A model generated the notes under the pieces. That model was not told the origin of the DNA. It made no database searches and saw only the letters and a list, made by a program, of their open reading frames with translations. Of a stretch of 64,000 nt of DNA, positions 8,476-16,077 are shown piece by piece (the stretch's first letter is position 1; each line of letters starts with the position of its first letter). Both the position numbers and the translations under genes were made by a program. The stretch comes from Micromonospora sp. U21. GTDB lineage: Bacteria; Actinomycetota; Actinomycetes; Mycobacteriales; Micromonosporaceae. Location of the stretch: contig NZ_JAGPYK010000003.1 of assembly GCF_018070045.1 (NCBI RefSeq), positions 1 to 64,000 of the forward strand, read 5' to 3'.

Positions 8476-9063
8476 ATGACGTCAGCTTCGGGGCCGGCCG
8501 CCGCGTGGCGGCCCGGCACACAGGGTGGCGATCTGCTGCCGTCCGGCCCGGCCGGCCGTCCGTCGGCGCCGTCCGGTGACGGGCACGGGCCGGAGACCGG
8601 CCCGCCCACCGTGACAATCGGCTCGTATCCGGACTATCCGGCCGCGCAGCGCGTAGTCGACTATCTCGCCGACAACCGCTTCCCCGTGGAGCACAGCGCG
8701 ATCGTCGGCACCAATCTCACGCTGGTGGAGACGGTGCTCGGGCGGATGACCACCGGCCGCGCCGCGCTGCTCGGCGCCGGCACCGGCGCCTGGTTCGGGC
8801 TCTTCATCGGCCTGCTGTTCGGCATCTTCACGGTCGGCAACTGGCTGGCGGTGATCCTGGTCGGGCTGGTCATCGGCGCGATCTGGGGTGCCGTGTTCGG
8901 CGCCGTCGCGCACGCGATGACCGGCGGCCAGCGGGACTTCACCTCGGCCAGCTCGCTACGCGCCGGCCAGTACGCGGTGATCGTCGACGCGCAGCTCGCG
9001 GACCAGGCCCGGCAGTTGCTGGGTCGGATGCAGATGTCCGGTTCGGCCACGAGCGCCGGCTGA
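8476..9063 (+). CDS. General stress protein 17M-like membrane protein
   Basis: A 195-residue protein. Residues about 45-75 (GSYPDYPAAQRVVDYLADN, then VEHSAIVG) form the small alpha/beta domain of the general stress protein 17M (YflT-like) family. Residues about 95-145 contain two glycine-rich hydrophobic helices (GTGAWFGLFIGLLFG and VILVGLVIGAIWGAV). The C-terminus returns to a soluble region (GQYAVIVDAQLADQARQLL). Function is unknown; homologues are stress-associated in Gram-positive bacteria. Two in-frame ATGs exist; GGGAGG at 8464-8469 abuts ATG 8470 but is 6 nt from ATG 8476, so 8476 is preferred. Divergent from the GH15 gene across 122 bp. Confidence 0.8.
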   Translation: MTSASGPAAAWRPGTQGGDLLPSGPAGRPSAPSGDGHGPETGPPTVTIGSYPDYPAAQRVVDYLADNRFPVEHSAIVGTNLTLVETVLGRMTTGRAALLGAGTGAWFGLFIGLLFGIFTVGNWLAVILVGLVIGAIWGAVFGAVAHAMTGGQRDFTSASSLRAGQYAVIVDAQLADQARQLLGRMQMSGSATSAG

Positions 9064-9107
9064 GAGCGGTTCGACCGGCCGTCCCGGCAGCACGCTGGGG
9101 CGGCCGT

Positions 9108-9695
9108 TCAGTCGTGGTACGCCAGCTCGCCGGCCCGCAGCGGCACGTCGACCCGGTTCTCCGGCGGTGCCAGCGGGCACGCCCAGCGGTCATCGTATGC
9201 ACAGGACGGGTTGTAGAGATAGTTGGCGTCCAGCCGGACCCGGTCGCCGGGCAGCAGCTCGAGGCCCCGGCCGAAGGTGCCCTTCACCGTGTCGGTGAGG
9301 TACCGGCCTCCGCCGTAGGTCTCCCGCCCGCAGGTGCCGTCGCGCAGCGGCACGAACAGCCCGCCCCCGTACGCCTCGATCCACCACAGGGTCAGCGGCC
9401 CCCACGACGTCTCGGCCACCGCGACCCGCCGGTACGCGACCACCCCGTCCGGGCCGCCGGTGTCGATCCGCAGCTCACCGCTGGCCGGGCGCAGGGGCGC
9501 TTCCACCACGGCGGCCGGGTTGGGCGGGAAGTAGCGCACTCCGGAGAAGCCCGGTCTCTCCGCCGACGGGATGGGGCTCTGCGGGTGGGTGGCGAAGAGC
9601 TGATTGCGGCCGGCGCGGAACCCCGCCAGGTCGACGTCGGACAGGTACAGCCGGGCTACCCGCTCCCGCCAGTCGGCCAACTCCAGATCATCCAC
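9108..9695 (-). CDS. DUF1684 family protein
   Basis: A 195-residue soluble protein. It has the DUF1684 core: FRYFPPNP-like segment (GVRYFPPNP), WGPLTLWWIEAYGGGLFVPLRD, the YGGGRYLTDT turn, and the diagnostic C-terminal LDANYLYNPSCAYDDRWACPL. The family is widespread in actinobacteria, and its biochemical role is unknown. The conserved Tyr-Asn-Pro-x-Cys region looks like a ligand or metal site, but that is inference. A TAGGCT box 11 nt before the ATG may be its promoter. It lies 28 bp downstream of the TetR gene in the same direction, so the two could be co-transcribed. Confidence 0.85.
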   Translation of the reverse strand: MDDLELADWRERVARLYLSDVDLAGFRAGRNQLFATHPQSPIPSAERPGFSGVRYFPPNPAAVVEAPLRPASGELRIDTGGPDGVVAYRRVAVAETSWGPLTLWWIEAYGGGLFVPLRDGTCGRETYGGGRYLTDTVKGTFGRGLELLPGDRVRLDANYLYNPSCAYDDRWACPLAPPENRVDVPLRAGELAYHD

Positions 9696-9723
9696 GCTGT
9701 CGAGCCTAGGCGGTCGCCGTACG

Positions 9724-10320
9724 TCACCGAGCCGTCTCCGCGTCGGTACTCTCGGCGGGCGGCCAGTTGCTGAGGACCGCGTCGAGGGCGTCCAGGGCGC
9801 GGGACCAGGAGGCGTCCGTCGTACGGGGGGTGTGCCGGAAGCCGCCGGTCTTCTCCAGGCTGACGAACCCGTGGAACGTGCTGTGCATCATCCGGACCGC
9901 GTCGGTCTGGTCGGGCTCGGAGAGCCGGTAGCCACGCAGGATCGCCCGGGTCATCTCGGCGTGCCGGACGCCGGCGCTCGCGGCGGCCGTCTCCGGGTCG
10001 AGGTCGATCTGCATCGCGGCGTACCGGCCCGGGTGCCGCGTCGCGTAGTCCCGGTACGCGTTGGCGAAGGCCACCAGCGCGTCCTTGCCCGCGCGGCCGG
10101 CGAGCGCGGCAGCCACCCGGTCGGCAAGCTCCGCGAGCGCCAGCAGCGCCACCCTGACCCGCAGGTCCTGTGCGTTCCTGATGTGGAAGTACAGGCTCGC
10201 GTCCTTGACGCCGAAACGCCGGGCGAGCGCGGCGACGGTCACGTTCTCCATGCCGATCTCGTCGGCCAGCTCGGCCGCGGCCAGGGTCAGGCGTTCGGCG
10301 GTCACCCCGGCACGTGCCAT
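9724..10320 (-). CDS. TetR/AcrR-family regulator (WHG-type C-terminal domain)
   Basis: A 198-residue one-component repressor. Residues about 8-55 are the TetR helix-turn-helix (LADEIGMENVTVAALARRFG, then VKDASLYFHI). The rest is helical, and a WHG-type ligand pocket is suggested by MMHSTFHGFVSLEKTGGF. ATG 10320 is chosen over an upstream in-frame codon because of the short MARAGVT lead. It is divergent from the FBP-domain gene. A perfect 17-bp dyad at 10356-10372 lies between them, placed to cover the FBP -10 box and the tetR -35 region, so this protein probably represses both its own gene and the FBP gene. The inducer is unknown. Confidence 0.85.
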   Translation of the reverse strand: MARAGVTAERLTLAAAELADEIGMENVTVAALARRFGVKDASLYFHIRNAQDLRVRVALLALAELADRVAAALAGRAGKDALVAFANAYRDYATRHPGRYAAMQIDLDPETAAASAGVRHAEMTRAILRGYRLSEPDQTDAVRMMHSTFHGFVSLEKTGGFRHTPRTTDASWSRALDALDAVLSNWPPAESTDAETAR

Positions 10321-10355
10321 CCCGCACACCCCAAACCTAGCCGTCTTTATGGTTT

Positions 10356-10372
10356 GCCTAGGAGAGCTAGGC
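10356..10372. promoter_or_regulatory. TetR-type operator in the tetR/FBP divergent region
   Basis: GCCTAG-GAGAG-CTAGGC is a perfect inverted repeat with 6-bp arms and 5-bp spacer. Its right arm overlaps TAGGCT at 10368-10373, the probable -10 box of the leaderless FBP gene (7 nt before ATG 10381). On the other strand, TAGGTT (10339-10334) is a plausible -10 for tetR, which puts the dyad over its -35 region. Confidence 0.6.
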
Positions 10373-10380
10373 TACTACCT

Positions 10381-10866
10381 ATGCTAGCGATAACCGAGCG
10401 CGCCATCCGCGCGTCTTTCGTCAACTGCACGCAGGGCGAGGCGAAGCGGCTGGCCGTACCGAACGATCTTGAGACGCGACCGTGGGTCGACCTCGACTTC
10501 CTCGGCTGGCGCGACCCCGCCGCGACGCAGCGGGCCTACCTGGTCGCCGAGTCCGACAGCGGGTTGGTCGGGGTGGCGTTGCGGGTGGCCCCGCAGACCG
10601 GGCGCGCCCGGCGCAGCATGTGCTCGCTCTGCCTGACCACGCACACCGGGGACGGCGTCTCGCTGATGACCGCCCGCAAGGCCGGCCGGGACGGGCGGCA
10701 GGGCAACTCCGTGGGGGTCTACGTCTGCTCCGACCTGGCCTGCTCGTTCTACCTGCGGGGCAGGAAGGACGCTGGGCGACGCCTGGACGAGACCATCACC
10801 CTGGAGGAGAAGATCGACCGCACGACGACCATCCTCGGCGCCTTCCTGCGCAGAGTGCTCGAGTGA
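10381..10866 (+). CDS. FBP domain protein (EF-G-binding-type treble-clef zinc finger)
   Basis: A 161-residue cytosolic protein. The C-terminal half carries a four-cysteine zinc finger, CSLC (about residue 80) and CSDLAC (about residue 118), with FYLRGRK after it. This is the FusB/FBP treble-clef seen in elongation factor G-binding proteins. The family's founding members rescue EF-G from fusidic acid, and the actinobacterial homologues are presumed to act at the ribosome; that role here is inference. The start ATG 10381 is 7 nt from a TAGGCT box, which predicts a leaderless mRNA. The neighbouring TetR gene and the shared dyad operator suggest inducible expression. Confidence 0.8.
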   Translation: MLAITERAIRASFVNCTQGEAKRLAVPNDLETRPWVDLDFLGWRDPAATQRAYLVAESDSGLVGVALRVAPQTGRARRSMCSLCLTTHTGDGVSLMTARKAGRDGRQGNSVGVYVCSDLACSFYLRGRKDAGRRLDETITLEEKIDRTTTILGAFLRRVLE

Positions 10867-10909
10867 GCCCGACGTACGCCGCACGCGAATCCTGACGTGC
10901 TTCGACCGC

Positions 10910-11443
10910 CTAGCGGTCGGTGGACAGGCGCGCGTGCAGGTGCTCGTCGTGGCGACGGCCGTCGCCGTACCGGTACGACTCGCGCAGCGTCCCCTCCGCG
11001 AGGTAGCCGGCCCGGTGGGCGACCCGGCAGGACGCCCGGTTGGCCACCGCGTGGCACAGCTCCACCCGGTGCAGCCCGAGGTCGGCGAACGCCCAGTCGG
11101 TGAGCCGGACGACGGACCGCACCGCCACCCCGCGCCCGCGCGCCGCCGGCACCGTCCAGTAACCGATGGACGCGTCGCCGTGATGGATGTGGTACAGCGA
11201 CACCGAGCCCAGCAGGTCCCCGCCGGCCGCGGCGGTCACCGCCATCGAGGCATGGTCGCCGCCGGACCAGTCGACCCGGCGGCGCACCCACAGCAGGGCG
11301 GCCTCGTCGTCGATCGGGCCACCACCGTGCGGGTTCCACTGGGCGATGGCCGGGTCGTGCAGGGCGTCGCGCAATGCGGGGACGTCCGCCTCCACCCAGG
11401 GGCGCAGCAACAGGTCGGCGGCGGTGAGCTCCACGTGATCCAC
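10910..11443 (-). CDS. GNAT-family N-acetyltransferase (RimJ/RimL-like)
   Basis: A 177-residue acetyltransferase from the preferred start. The fold begins at once (LTAADLLLRPWVEADVPAL). The acetyl-CoA loop is GYWTVPAARGRGVAVRSV, and the C-terminal segment is LHRVELCHAVANRASCRVA followed by GYLAEGTLR. This is the Acetyltransf_3 pattern of enzymes acting on ribosomal-protein N-termini or small amines; the substrate is unknown. The frame stays open to a GTG at 11560, but GTG 11443 has a CAGACT -10 box 8 nt upstream and starts just before the domain, so I prefer it. Divergent from marR. Confidence 0.8.
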   Translation of the reverse strand: MDHVELTAADLLLRPWVEADVPALRDALHDPAIAQWNPHGGGPIDDEAALLWVRRRVDWSGGDHASMAVTAAAGGDLLGSVSLYHIHHGDASIGYWTVPAARGRGVAVRSVVRLTDWAFADLGLHRVELCHAVANRASCRVAHRAGYLAEGTLRESYRYGDGRRHDEHLHARLSTDR

Positions 11444-11569
11444 GAGGGCGGAGTCTGGTACATCGCGCCCCGCCCGCCCCGCCGGATCATTGGCGACTTC
11501 TTTCAAAGCTGCACGAATCCCGGCCATCGACCGCTCGAATGTGACCCAGACAACACTCACAGGGACTAG

Positions 11570-11581
11570 TTAAATTTTGAA
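11570..11581. promoter_or_regulatory. Candidate MarR operator between promoter elements of marR
   Basis: TTAAATTTTGAA is an imperfect AT-rich dyad in an otherwise very GC-rich region. It lies just before TATCGT (11589-11594), a good -10 box 7 nt upstream of GTG 11602. Binding here would block the marR-pirin promoter, the usual autoregulatory layout. Confidence 0.4.
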
Positions 11582-11595
11582 AGAGTGCTATCGTC

Positions 11596-12084
11596 GTGGA
11601 CGTGACAAGAAGCCTGGACAGCACCCGAGAGGCCGCCTGGCGCGCCTACATCGAGGCCAGCCAGCGCCTCTACACCCAGCTGGAAGAGGACCTTCGGGCC
11701 GACAGCGACCTCAGCTTCGCCGACTACCACGTGCTGGTCCTGCTCTCCGAGGCACCGGGGCAGCGGCTGCGGATGGGCGAGCTGGCCGGCCGACTGGTCT
11801 TCTCGCCCAGCCGGTTGACGTACCAGATCTCCTCAATGCAACGCCGCGGCCTGGTCAGCAAGGAGTCCTGCCCGGACGACCGACGGGGCAGCGAGGCGGT
11901 GCTCACCGCCGCTGGGCTGCTCGCTCTGCGGGAAGCCGCGCCGCACCATCTGGCGTCGGTGCGTACCCACCTGATGGACGACCTCGACGACGCCGAGGTC
12001 GCCTGCCTCACCCGGGTCTTCGGCCGGCTCGGTGACCGCCTGCGGGCGGCCCGGGCCACGTCGACCACCCACGCCACGAACTAG
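11596..12084 (+). CDS. MarR-family transcriptional regulator
   Basis: A 162-residue dimeric winged-helix regulator. The dimer helix opens the protein. Residues about 40-105 give the wHTH: LSFADYHVLVLLSEAPGQ, then LRMGELAGRLVFSPSRLTYQ as recognition region, and the beta-wing CPDDRRGSEAVLTAAG. GTG 11596 or GTG 11602 may start it; the latter lies 7 nt from the TATCGT box and would make the message leaderless. The stop is 9 bp before the pirin gene, so the two form an operon. MarR regulators next to pirins often respond to phenolics or oxidants, but no ligand can be read here. Confidence 0.88.
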   Translation: MDVTRSLDSTREAAWRAYIEASQRLYTQLEEDLRADSDLSFADYHVLVLLSEAPGQRLRMGELAGRLVFSPSRLTYQISSMQRRGLVSKESCPDDRRGSEAVLTAAGLLALREAAPHHLASVRTHLMDDLDDAEVACLTRVFGRLGDRLRAARATSTTHATN

Positions 12085-12093
12085 GAGCCTTCG

Positions 12094-13080
12094 ATGCCCG
12101 CGATCACCGTTGACAACGTCCTCGTCCTTCCCCGGCTGCCCCAGCTCGACGAGTCCGCCAAGATCCGCCCGGTCCGCAAGGTGACCACCGCGCCCAGCGG
12201 CTTCGAGGGCGAGGGCTTCCCGGTCCGCCGGGCCTTCGCCGGGGTGCCGGCGACCGACCTGGACCCGTTCATCCACCTCGACCAGATGGGTGAGGTGGAC
12301 TACGCGCCGGGCGAGCCGAAGGGCACCCCCTGGCACCCGCACCGTGGCTTCGAGACCGTCACGTACATCATCGACGGCGTCTTCGACCACCAGGACTCGC
12401 AGGGTGGCGGCGGCACCATCACCGACGGCGACACCCAGTGGATGACCGCCGGGAGCGGGCTGCTGCACATCGAAGCCCCGCCGGAGCACCTCGTGACGAG
12501 CGGTGGTCTCTTCCACGGCACCCAGCTCTGGGTCAACCTGCCCCGCGCGGCCAAGATGAACCCGCCCCGCTACCAGGACATCCGGGGCCGGGAGTCGGCG
12601 CTGCTCACGACGCCCGACGGCGGTGCGCTGATCCGGGTCATCGCCGGTGAGGTGGCCGGGCACCGCGGCCCGGGTTCCACCTTCACCCCGATCACCATCA
12701 CGCACGTCACCGTGCAGCCGGGGGCGCAGGTCGACCTGCCCTGGCAGCCGGAGTTCAACGCCCTGGTCTACGTACTCGGCGGGCGGGGCACCGTCGGCAC
12801 CGACCGCCGGCCGGTACGGACCGGCCAGCTCGCGGTGCACGGCCCGGGCGACGCGCTGCGCTTCAGCGCGGACGCCACGCAGGACAGCAACACCCCTGCG
12901 CTGGACCTCTACATCATGGGCGGTCAGCCGATCCGGGAGCCGGTGGCACAGTACGGCCCGTTCGTGATGAACACCCGGGACGAGCTGATCCAGGCGTTCG
13001 AGGACTACCAGGCCGGTCGGCTCGGCGTGATTCCCTCCGAGCGGCTGCCGCACACCGGCGGTCAGGGCGCCCGGCCCTGA
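12094..13080 (+). CDS. Pirin family protein (bicupin)
   Basis: A 328-residue cytosolic bicupin. The N-terminal cupin has the pirin signature around DPFIHLDQMGEVDYAPGE and the metal-binding HPHRGFETVTYIIDG segment. GSGLLHIEAPPE contributes the later ligands. The C-terminal cupin (GAQVDLPWQPEFNALVYVLGG) lacks an obvious metal set, as usual. Bacterial pirins bind Fe(II) and several act as quercetin 2,3-dioxygenases or redox-sensing partners; function here is inferred from family only. AGGAGCC precedes ATG 12094. It is co-transcribed with marR. A hairpin at 13102-13138 ends the unit. Confidence 0.9.
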   Translation: MPAITVDNVLVLPRLPQLDESAKIRPVRKVTTAPSGFEGEGFPVRRAFAGVPATDLDPFIHLDQMGEVDYAPGEPKGTPWHPHRGFETVTYIIDGVFDHQDSQGGGGTITDGDTQWMTAGSGLLHIEAPPEHLVTSGGLFHGTQLWVNLPRAAKMNPPRYQDIRGRESALLTTPDGGALIRVIAGEVAGHRGPGSTFTPITITHVTVQPGAQVDLPWQPEFNALVYVLGGRGTVGTDRRPVRTGQLAVHGPGDALRFSADATQDSNTPALDLYIMGGQPIREPVAQYGPFVMNTRDELIQAFEDYQAGRLGVIPSERLPHTGGQGARP

Positions 13081-13101
13081 CCACGGTCAACCGCTGAGAT
13101 C

Positions 13102-13138
13102 GGCGCCGGCGCCCCCGTACACCGGGGGCGCTGGCGCC
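13102..13138. terminator. Bidirectional terminator after pirin
   Basis: A 15-bp stem with one mismatch (GGCGCCGGCGCCCCC against GGGGGCGCTGGCGCC) and 7-nt loop. It starts 22 bp after the pirin stop and 4 bp from the end of the opposing small membrane-protein gene, so it can serve both. Confidence 0.65.
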
Positions 13139-13141
13139 GCC

Positions 13142-13270
13142 TCAGGAGACGGCGAAAATCCCAGCCACGCCGAGAATCACCATCACCAACACCGCTACCA
13201 ACGCCCCCCGTTCGCTCTCCACCGCCGGCTCGCGGTACTCGGTCACGGGGTTCGTCGTCTCGCGGGGCAT
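13142..13270 (-). CDS. Small single-span membrane protein, 42 residues
   Basis: A short gene with a strong GGAGG site 7 nt before ATG 13270 (minus strand). The protein has a charged N-terminal half (MPRETTNPVTEYREPAVESE) and one hydrophobic helix of about 20 residues (GALVAVLVMVILGVAGIFAV) ending at the stop. The layout predicts a single-pass inner-membrane peptide with the N-terminus in the cytoplasm. No family is recognised. The excellent ribosome site, clean termination and hydrophobic pattern argue that it is real despite its size. It is divergent from the phospholipase D gene. Confidence 0.65.
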   Translation of the reverse strand: MPRETTNPVTEYREPAVESERGALVAVLVMVILGVAGIFAVS

Positions 13271-13402
13271 GGTGTGGCCTCCTCGGTTGTTGTCACGTCG
13301 TTCCGGTGGTGTCGCCAGGTGGTCGGTCTGCCGGCCCTGGCGTGCGGACCCGCGTCGGGGGTCCTACCGTGAGGACGTTGTCGACCTCGGGGGGGCTGGA
13401 CG

Positions 13403-14992
13403 TTGCCGTTGCAGGACTGGTTCCTCACCGCACAGGAACGGGCCAACCCGGTCTCTGTGTTACCCGTCTGGACCACCGGAAACCTCGCCGAGCCACTGAT
13501 TCACGGTGCGGCGTACTTCGACCGGCTGGTCGACGAGGTGCAGGCACTGACGGCCGGCGACCACCTCTTCTTCACCGACTGGCGGGGTGATCCGGACCAG
13601 CGGCTGCGCCCGGACGGCCCGACCGTGGCCCAGCTCTTCGCCCAGGCCGCCCAGCGCGGGGTGGTGGTCAAGGGGCTGATCTGGCGCTCCCACCTCGACG
13701 CGCTGACCTACAGCGAGGCGGAGAACCGCGACCTCAGCGAGGTGATCTGCGCGGCCGGCGGAGAGGTGCTGCTCGACCAGCGGGTGCGCCGTGGCGGCTC
13801 GCACCACCAGAAGCTGGTGGTGCTGCGGCATCCGGGCGCCCCGGAACGGGACATCGCGTTCGCCGGGGGAATCGACCTGTGCCACAGCCGGCGGGACGGC
13901 GCCGCGCACCACGGCGACCCGCAGCCGGTGCGGATGTCTCCCCGGTACGGCCCCAACCCGCCCTGGCACGACGTGCAGCTCGCGGTACGCGGACCGGTGG
14001 TCGGCGCGCTGGACACCGTGTTCCGGGAGCGCTGGACCGACCCGATGCCGCTGGACTCGGAGAACCCGATGGCCTACCTGCGGGACCGGCTGAGCGGCAC
14101 GGACCTCCGCCCGGACCCGCTGCCCGGGCAGCCTGCCGACCCGCCGCCCTGCGGTCCGCACCAGATCCAGGTGCTGCGTACCTACCCCGCGGTCCGACCG
14201 CGCTACTCCTTCGCACCGCACGGCGAACGGTCGGTGGCCCGGGGCTACACCAAGGCGGTACGCCGTGCCCGCCGGCTCATCTATCTGGAGGACCAGTACC
14301 TCTGGTCGAGCGAGGTCGCGGATCTGTTCGCGCACGCCCTGCGCGACAACCCGGAGCTGCACCTGATCGCGGTGGTGCCCAGACACCCGGACGTGGACGG
14401 CAGGCTCGCGCTGCCGCCGAACATGGTCGGCCGTGAGCAGGCGTTGTCGCTGTGCGAGCGGGCCGCTCCGGACCGGGTGCACGTGTTCGACGTGGAGAAT
14501 CACGTCGGCGACCCGGTCTACGTGCACGCGAAGGTCTGCGTGGTCGACGACGTCTGGGCCAGCGTGGGCAGCGACAACTTCAACCGCCGCTCGTGGACGC
14601 ACGACAGCGAGTTGTCCTGTGCGGTGCTCGACGACACCCGCGACCAGCGCAAGCCCACCGATCCGGCGGGGCAGGGCGACGGGGCGCGGGTCTTCGCCCG
14701 GGAGTTACGGCTGCGGCTCTGGCGCGAACACCTGGACCGCGACCCGGCCGGCGCGGACGACGCCGACCTGCTCGACCCCACGGACGCCGTCGCGGCCGTC
14801 ACGGCGGCTGCCGACGCGCTGCAACAGTGGTACGACGGTGGCCAGGTGGGTGCCCGTCCGCCCGGCCGGCTGCGCCCGCACCGCCCCGATCGACTGCGCT
14901 GGTACACCCGCGCCTGGGCGTTGCCGATCTACCGGTTGGTCTACGACCCGGACGGCAGGCCGCTGCGGACCAGGTTGGCCGGCACCTGGTGA
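13403..14992 (+). CDS. Phospholipase D-family protein with two HKD motifs
   Basis: A 529-residue cytosolic protein. Two PLD repeats are visible. The first has SHHQKLVVL near residue 133 with FAGGIDLC after it. The second has VHAKVCVVDDVWASVGSDNFNRRS near residues 373-396, a textbook HxKx4D plus GSxN. An acidic, poorly conserved tail follows. The family cleaves or transfers phosphodiester bonds, usually phospholipids. No signal peptide is seen, so a membrane-associated intracellular role is more likely than secretion. The start is a TTG (13403) behind a G-rich stretch; the next TTG at 13409 is a possible alternative. Its 3' end overlaps the opposing decarboxylase-like gene by 52 bp. Confidence 0.85.
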   Translation: MPLQDWFLTAQERANPVSVLPVWTTGNLAEPLIHGAAYFDRLVDEVQALTAGDHLFFTDWRGDPDQRLRPDGPTVAQLFAQAAQRGVVVKGLIWRSHLDALTYSEAENRDLSEVICAAGGEVLLDQRVRRGGSHHQKLVVLRHPGAPERDIAFAGGIDLCHSRRDGAAHHGDPQPVRMSPRYGPNPPWHDVQLAVRGPVVGALDTVFRERWTDPMPLDSENPMAYLRDRLSGTDLRPDPLPGQPADPPPCGPHQIQVLRTYPAVRPRYSFAPHGERSVARGYTKAVRRARRLIYLEDQYLWSSEVADLFAHALRDNPELHLIAVVPRHPDVDGRLALPPNMVGREQALSLCERAAPDRVHVFDVENHVGDPVYVHAKVCVVDDVWASVGSDNFNRRSWTHDSELSCAVLDDTRDQRKPTDPAGQGDGARVFARELRLRLWREHLDRDPAGADDADLLDPTDAVAAVTAAADALQQWYDGGQVGARPPGRLRPHRPDRLRWYTRAWALPIYRLVYDPDGRPLRTRLAGTW

Positions 14993-15699
14993 GCCGAGCG
15001 GGCCGGCGCCGGTGGCGGGCCGCTCCCGCCCGGGTACACGCTGAGCCCGCCGGGGTAGGCGAACGAGGAGCGCGGCGAGTAGTAGCCGAAGCCGATGGTC
15101 AGCGGGTTGGCTGGCCGTAGCGCGTACATCGGGTGACCGGGCTCCAGGAACTCGACCGACTCGATCTCGAACGGGGCGACCGGCTCCGCCACGAACGGGT
15201 AGACGGCGCTGAGCAGTTGCCCGTCGCGGCGGGTGAAGTAGCGGTGGTGCCCGCTGCTGATCACGTGGCCGGTCTCCCCGACCCGGCAACGGGCGCGGAT
15301 CAGCGGCGCCCCGTCGGCCTCGGTCACCGAGACCAGCTCGCCGCCGCGCACCTCGATGCTGGTGCGGCCGGTGATCGCCGGGGCGCCGCGGGCGGCGGCG
15401 TAGTCCCGGACGGTGCGACTGGACGCCACGTAGTGGGTCCACCAGCCGCCCGGGCTGAGGCCGCCGGGGGCGTCCACTCCGGTCAGCGAGACGCCGAGGT
15501 AGGTCAGCGAGTACGCGCCGAAGCCGGAGGTCTGCGTCTCGTCGTCGACGATGTACTGGTTGAGGAACACCTGTCGGTCCGGGCGGGGACGCAGGCCGGC
15601 CGGGACCAGAGCGGCCACCGCGTCCGGATCCGCCGGCAACCAGCTGAAGTAGAGCGTGCGACTGTTCACGACGAGCTGGGGAGCGGCTGGATCGAGCAC
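14941..15699 (-). CDS. Acetoacetate decarboxylase-like protein
   Basis: A 252-residue protein of the acetoacetate decarboxylase superfamily: LYFSWLPADPDAVAALVP at the N-terminus, the VFLNQYIVDDE segment, GWWTHYVASSRTVRDYAAA, and a beta-rich C-terminal half. The catalytic lysine of true acetoacetate decarboxylases is not evident in the expected region, so this is more safely an ADC-fold protein of unknown activity. The frame is open well upstream, but GTG 15699 is preceded by GGAGG at 4-nt spacing and lies right before the first conserved strand. The 3' end overlaps the phospholipase gene by 52 bp tail to tail. Confidence 0.7.
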   Translation of the reverse strand: MLDPAAPQLVVNSRTLYFSWLPADPDAVAALVPAGLRPRPDRQVFLNQYIVDDETQTSGFGAYSLTYLGVSLTGVDAPGGLSPGGWWTHYVASSRTVRDYAAARGAPAITGRTSIEVRGGELVSVTEADGAPLIRARCRVGETGHVISSGHHRYFTRRDGQLLSAVYPFVAEPVAPFEIESVEFLEPGHPMYALRPANPLTIGFGYYSPRSSFAYPGGLSVYPGGSGPPPAPARSAHQVPANLVRSGLPSGS

Positions 15700-16077
15700 G
15701 GTGCCTCCGAACCGGGTGTGTACACCGACGCTACGGCTAGTCCCACCGGCGGGACAACGACGGATAGTAGACACCTCGGTCCAGATGTCGGATTTCATGT
15801 TGACCGCTCGGCCGGGTGCGGTGGGCCGACCGGTCAGGCCGGGGTGGGACGGCCGGGCGGCCGGGCGGGTGCGCAGGAACCGGCAAGAGATCTCACAGCC
15901 GACCAAGCAGCCACCCGATTTGTCTCTTCTGCTCGCCAAAAGGGCTTAAGTACATCAGCCTTTCGGCTAGGTTTCGGGGAGACGATCAGGTTAAGGTGAG
16001 TCCCGAACGGCCCATACGAAGCTAAACCAGAGCGTCACGTCTTTTTGTCCGCGGACGAGGTGCAGGGAGGACCACCC
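15700..16077. other. 378-bp divergent intergenic region
   Basis: No convincing gene is seen here. It holds the promoters of the decarboxylase-like gene (leftward) and the sigma-factor gene (rightward). For the sigma gene, CTTAAG (15945-15950) and TAGGTT (15968-15973) are spaced 17 nt and make a plausible -35/-10 pair. A small AGCC-TTTC-GGCT hairpin lies at 15957-15968 between them. The long leader (about 100 nt) before the sigma gene contains no riboswitch that I recognise. Confidence 0.45.

Noticed and set aside
15957-15968. AGCC-TTTC-GGCT hairpin as a riboswitch or attenuator for the sigma gene
   Set aside because: The stem is only four pairs and lies between the -35 and -10 of the proposed promoter, so it would not be transcribed.
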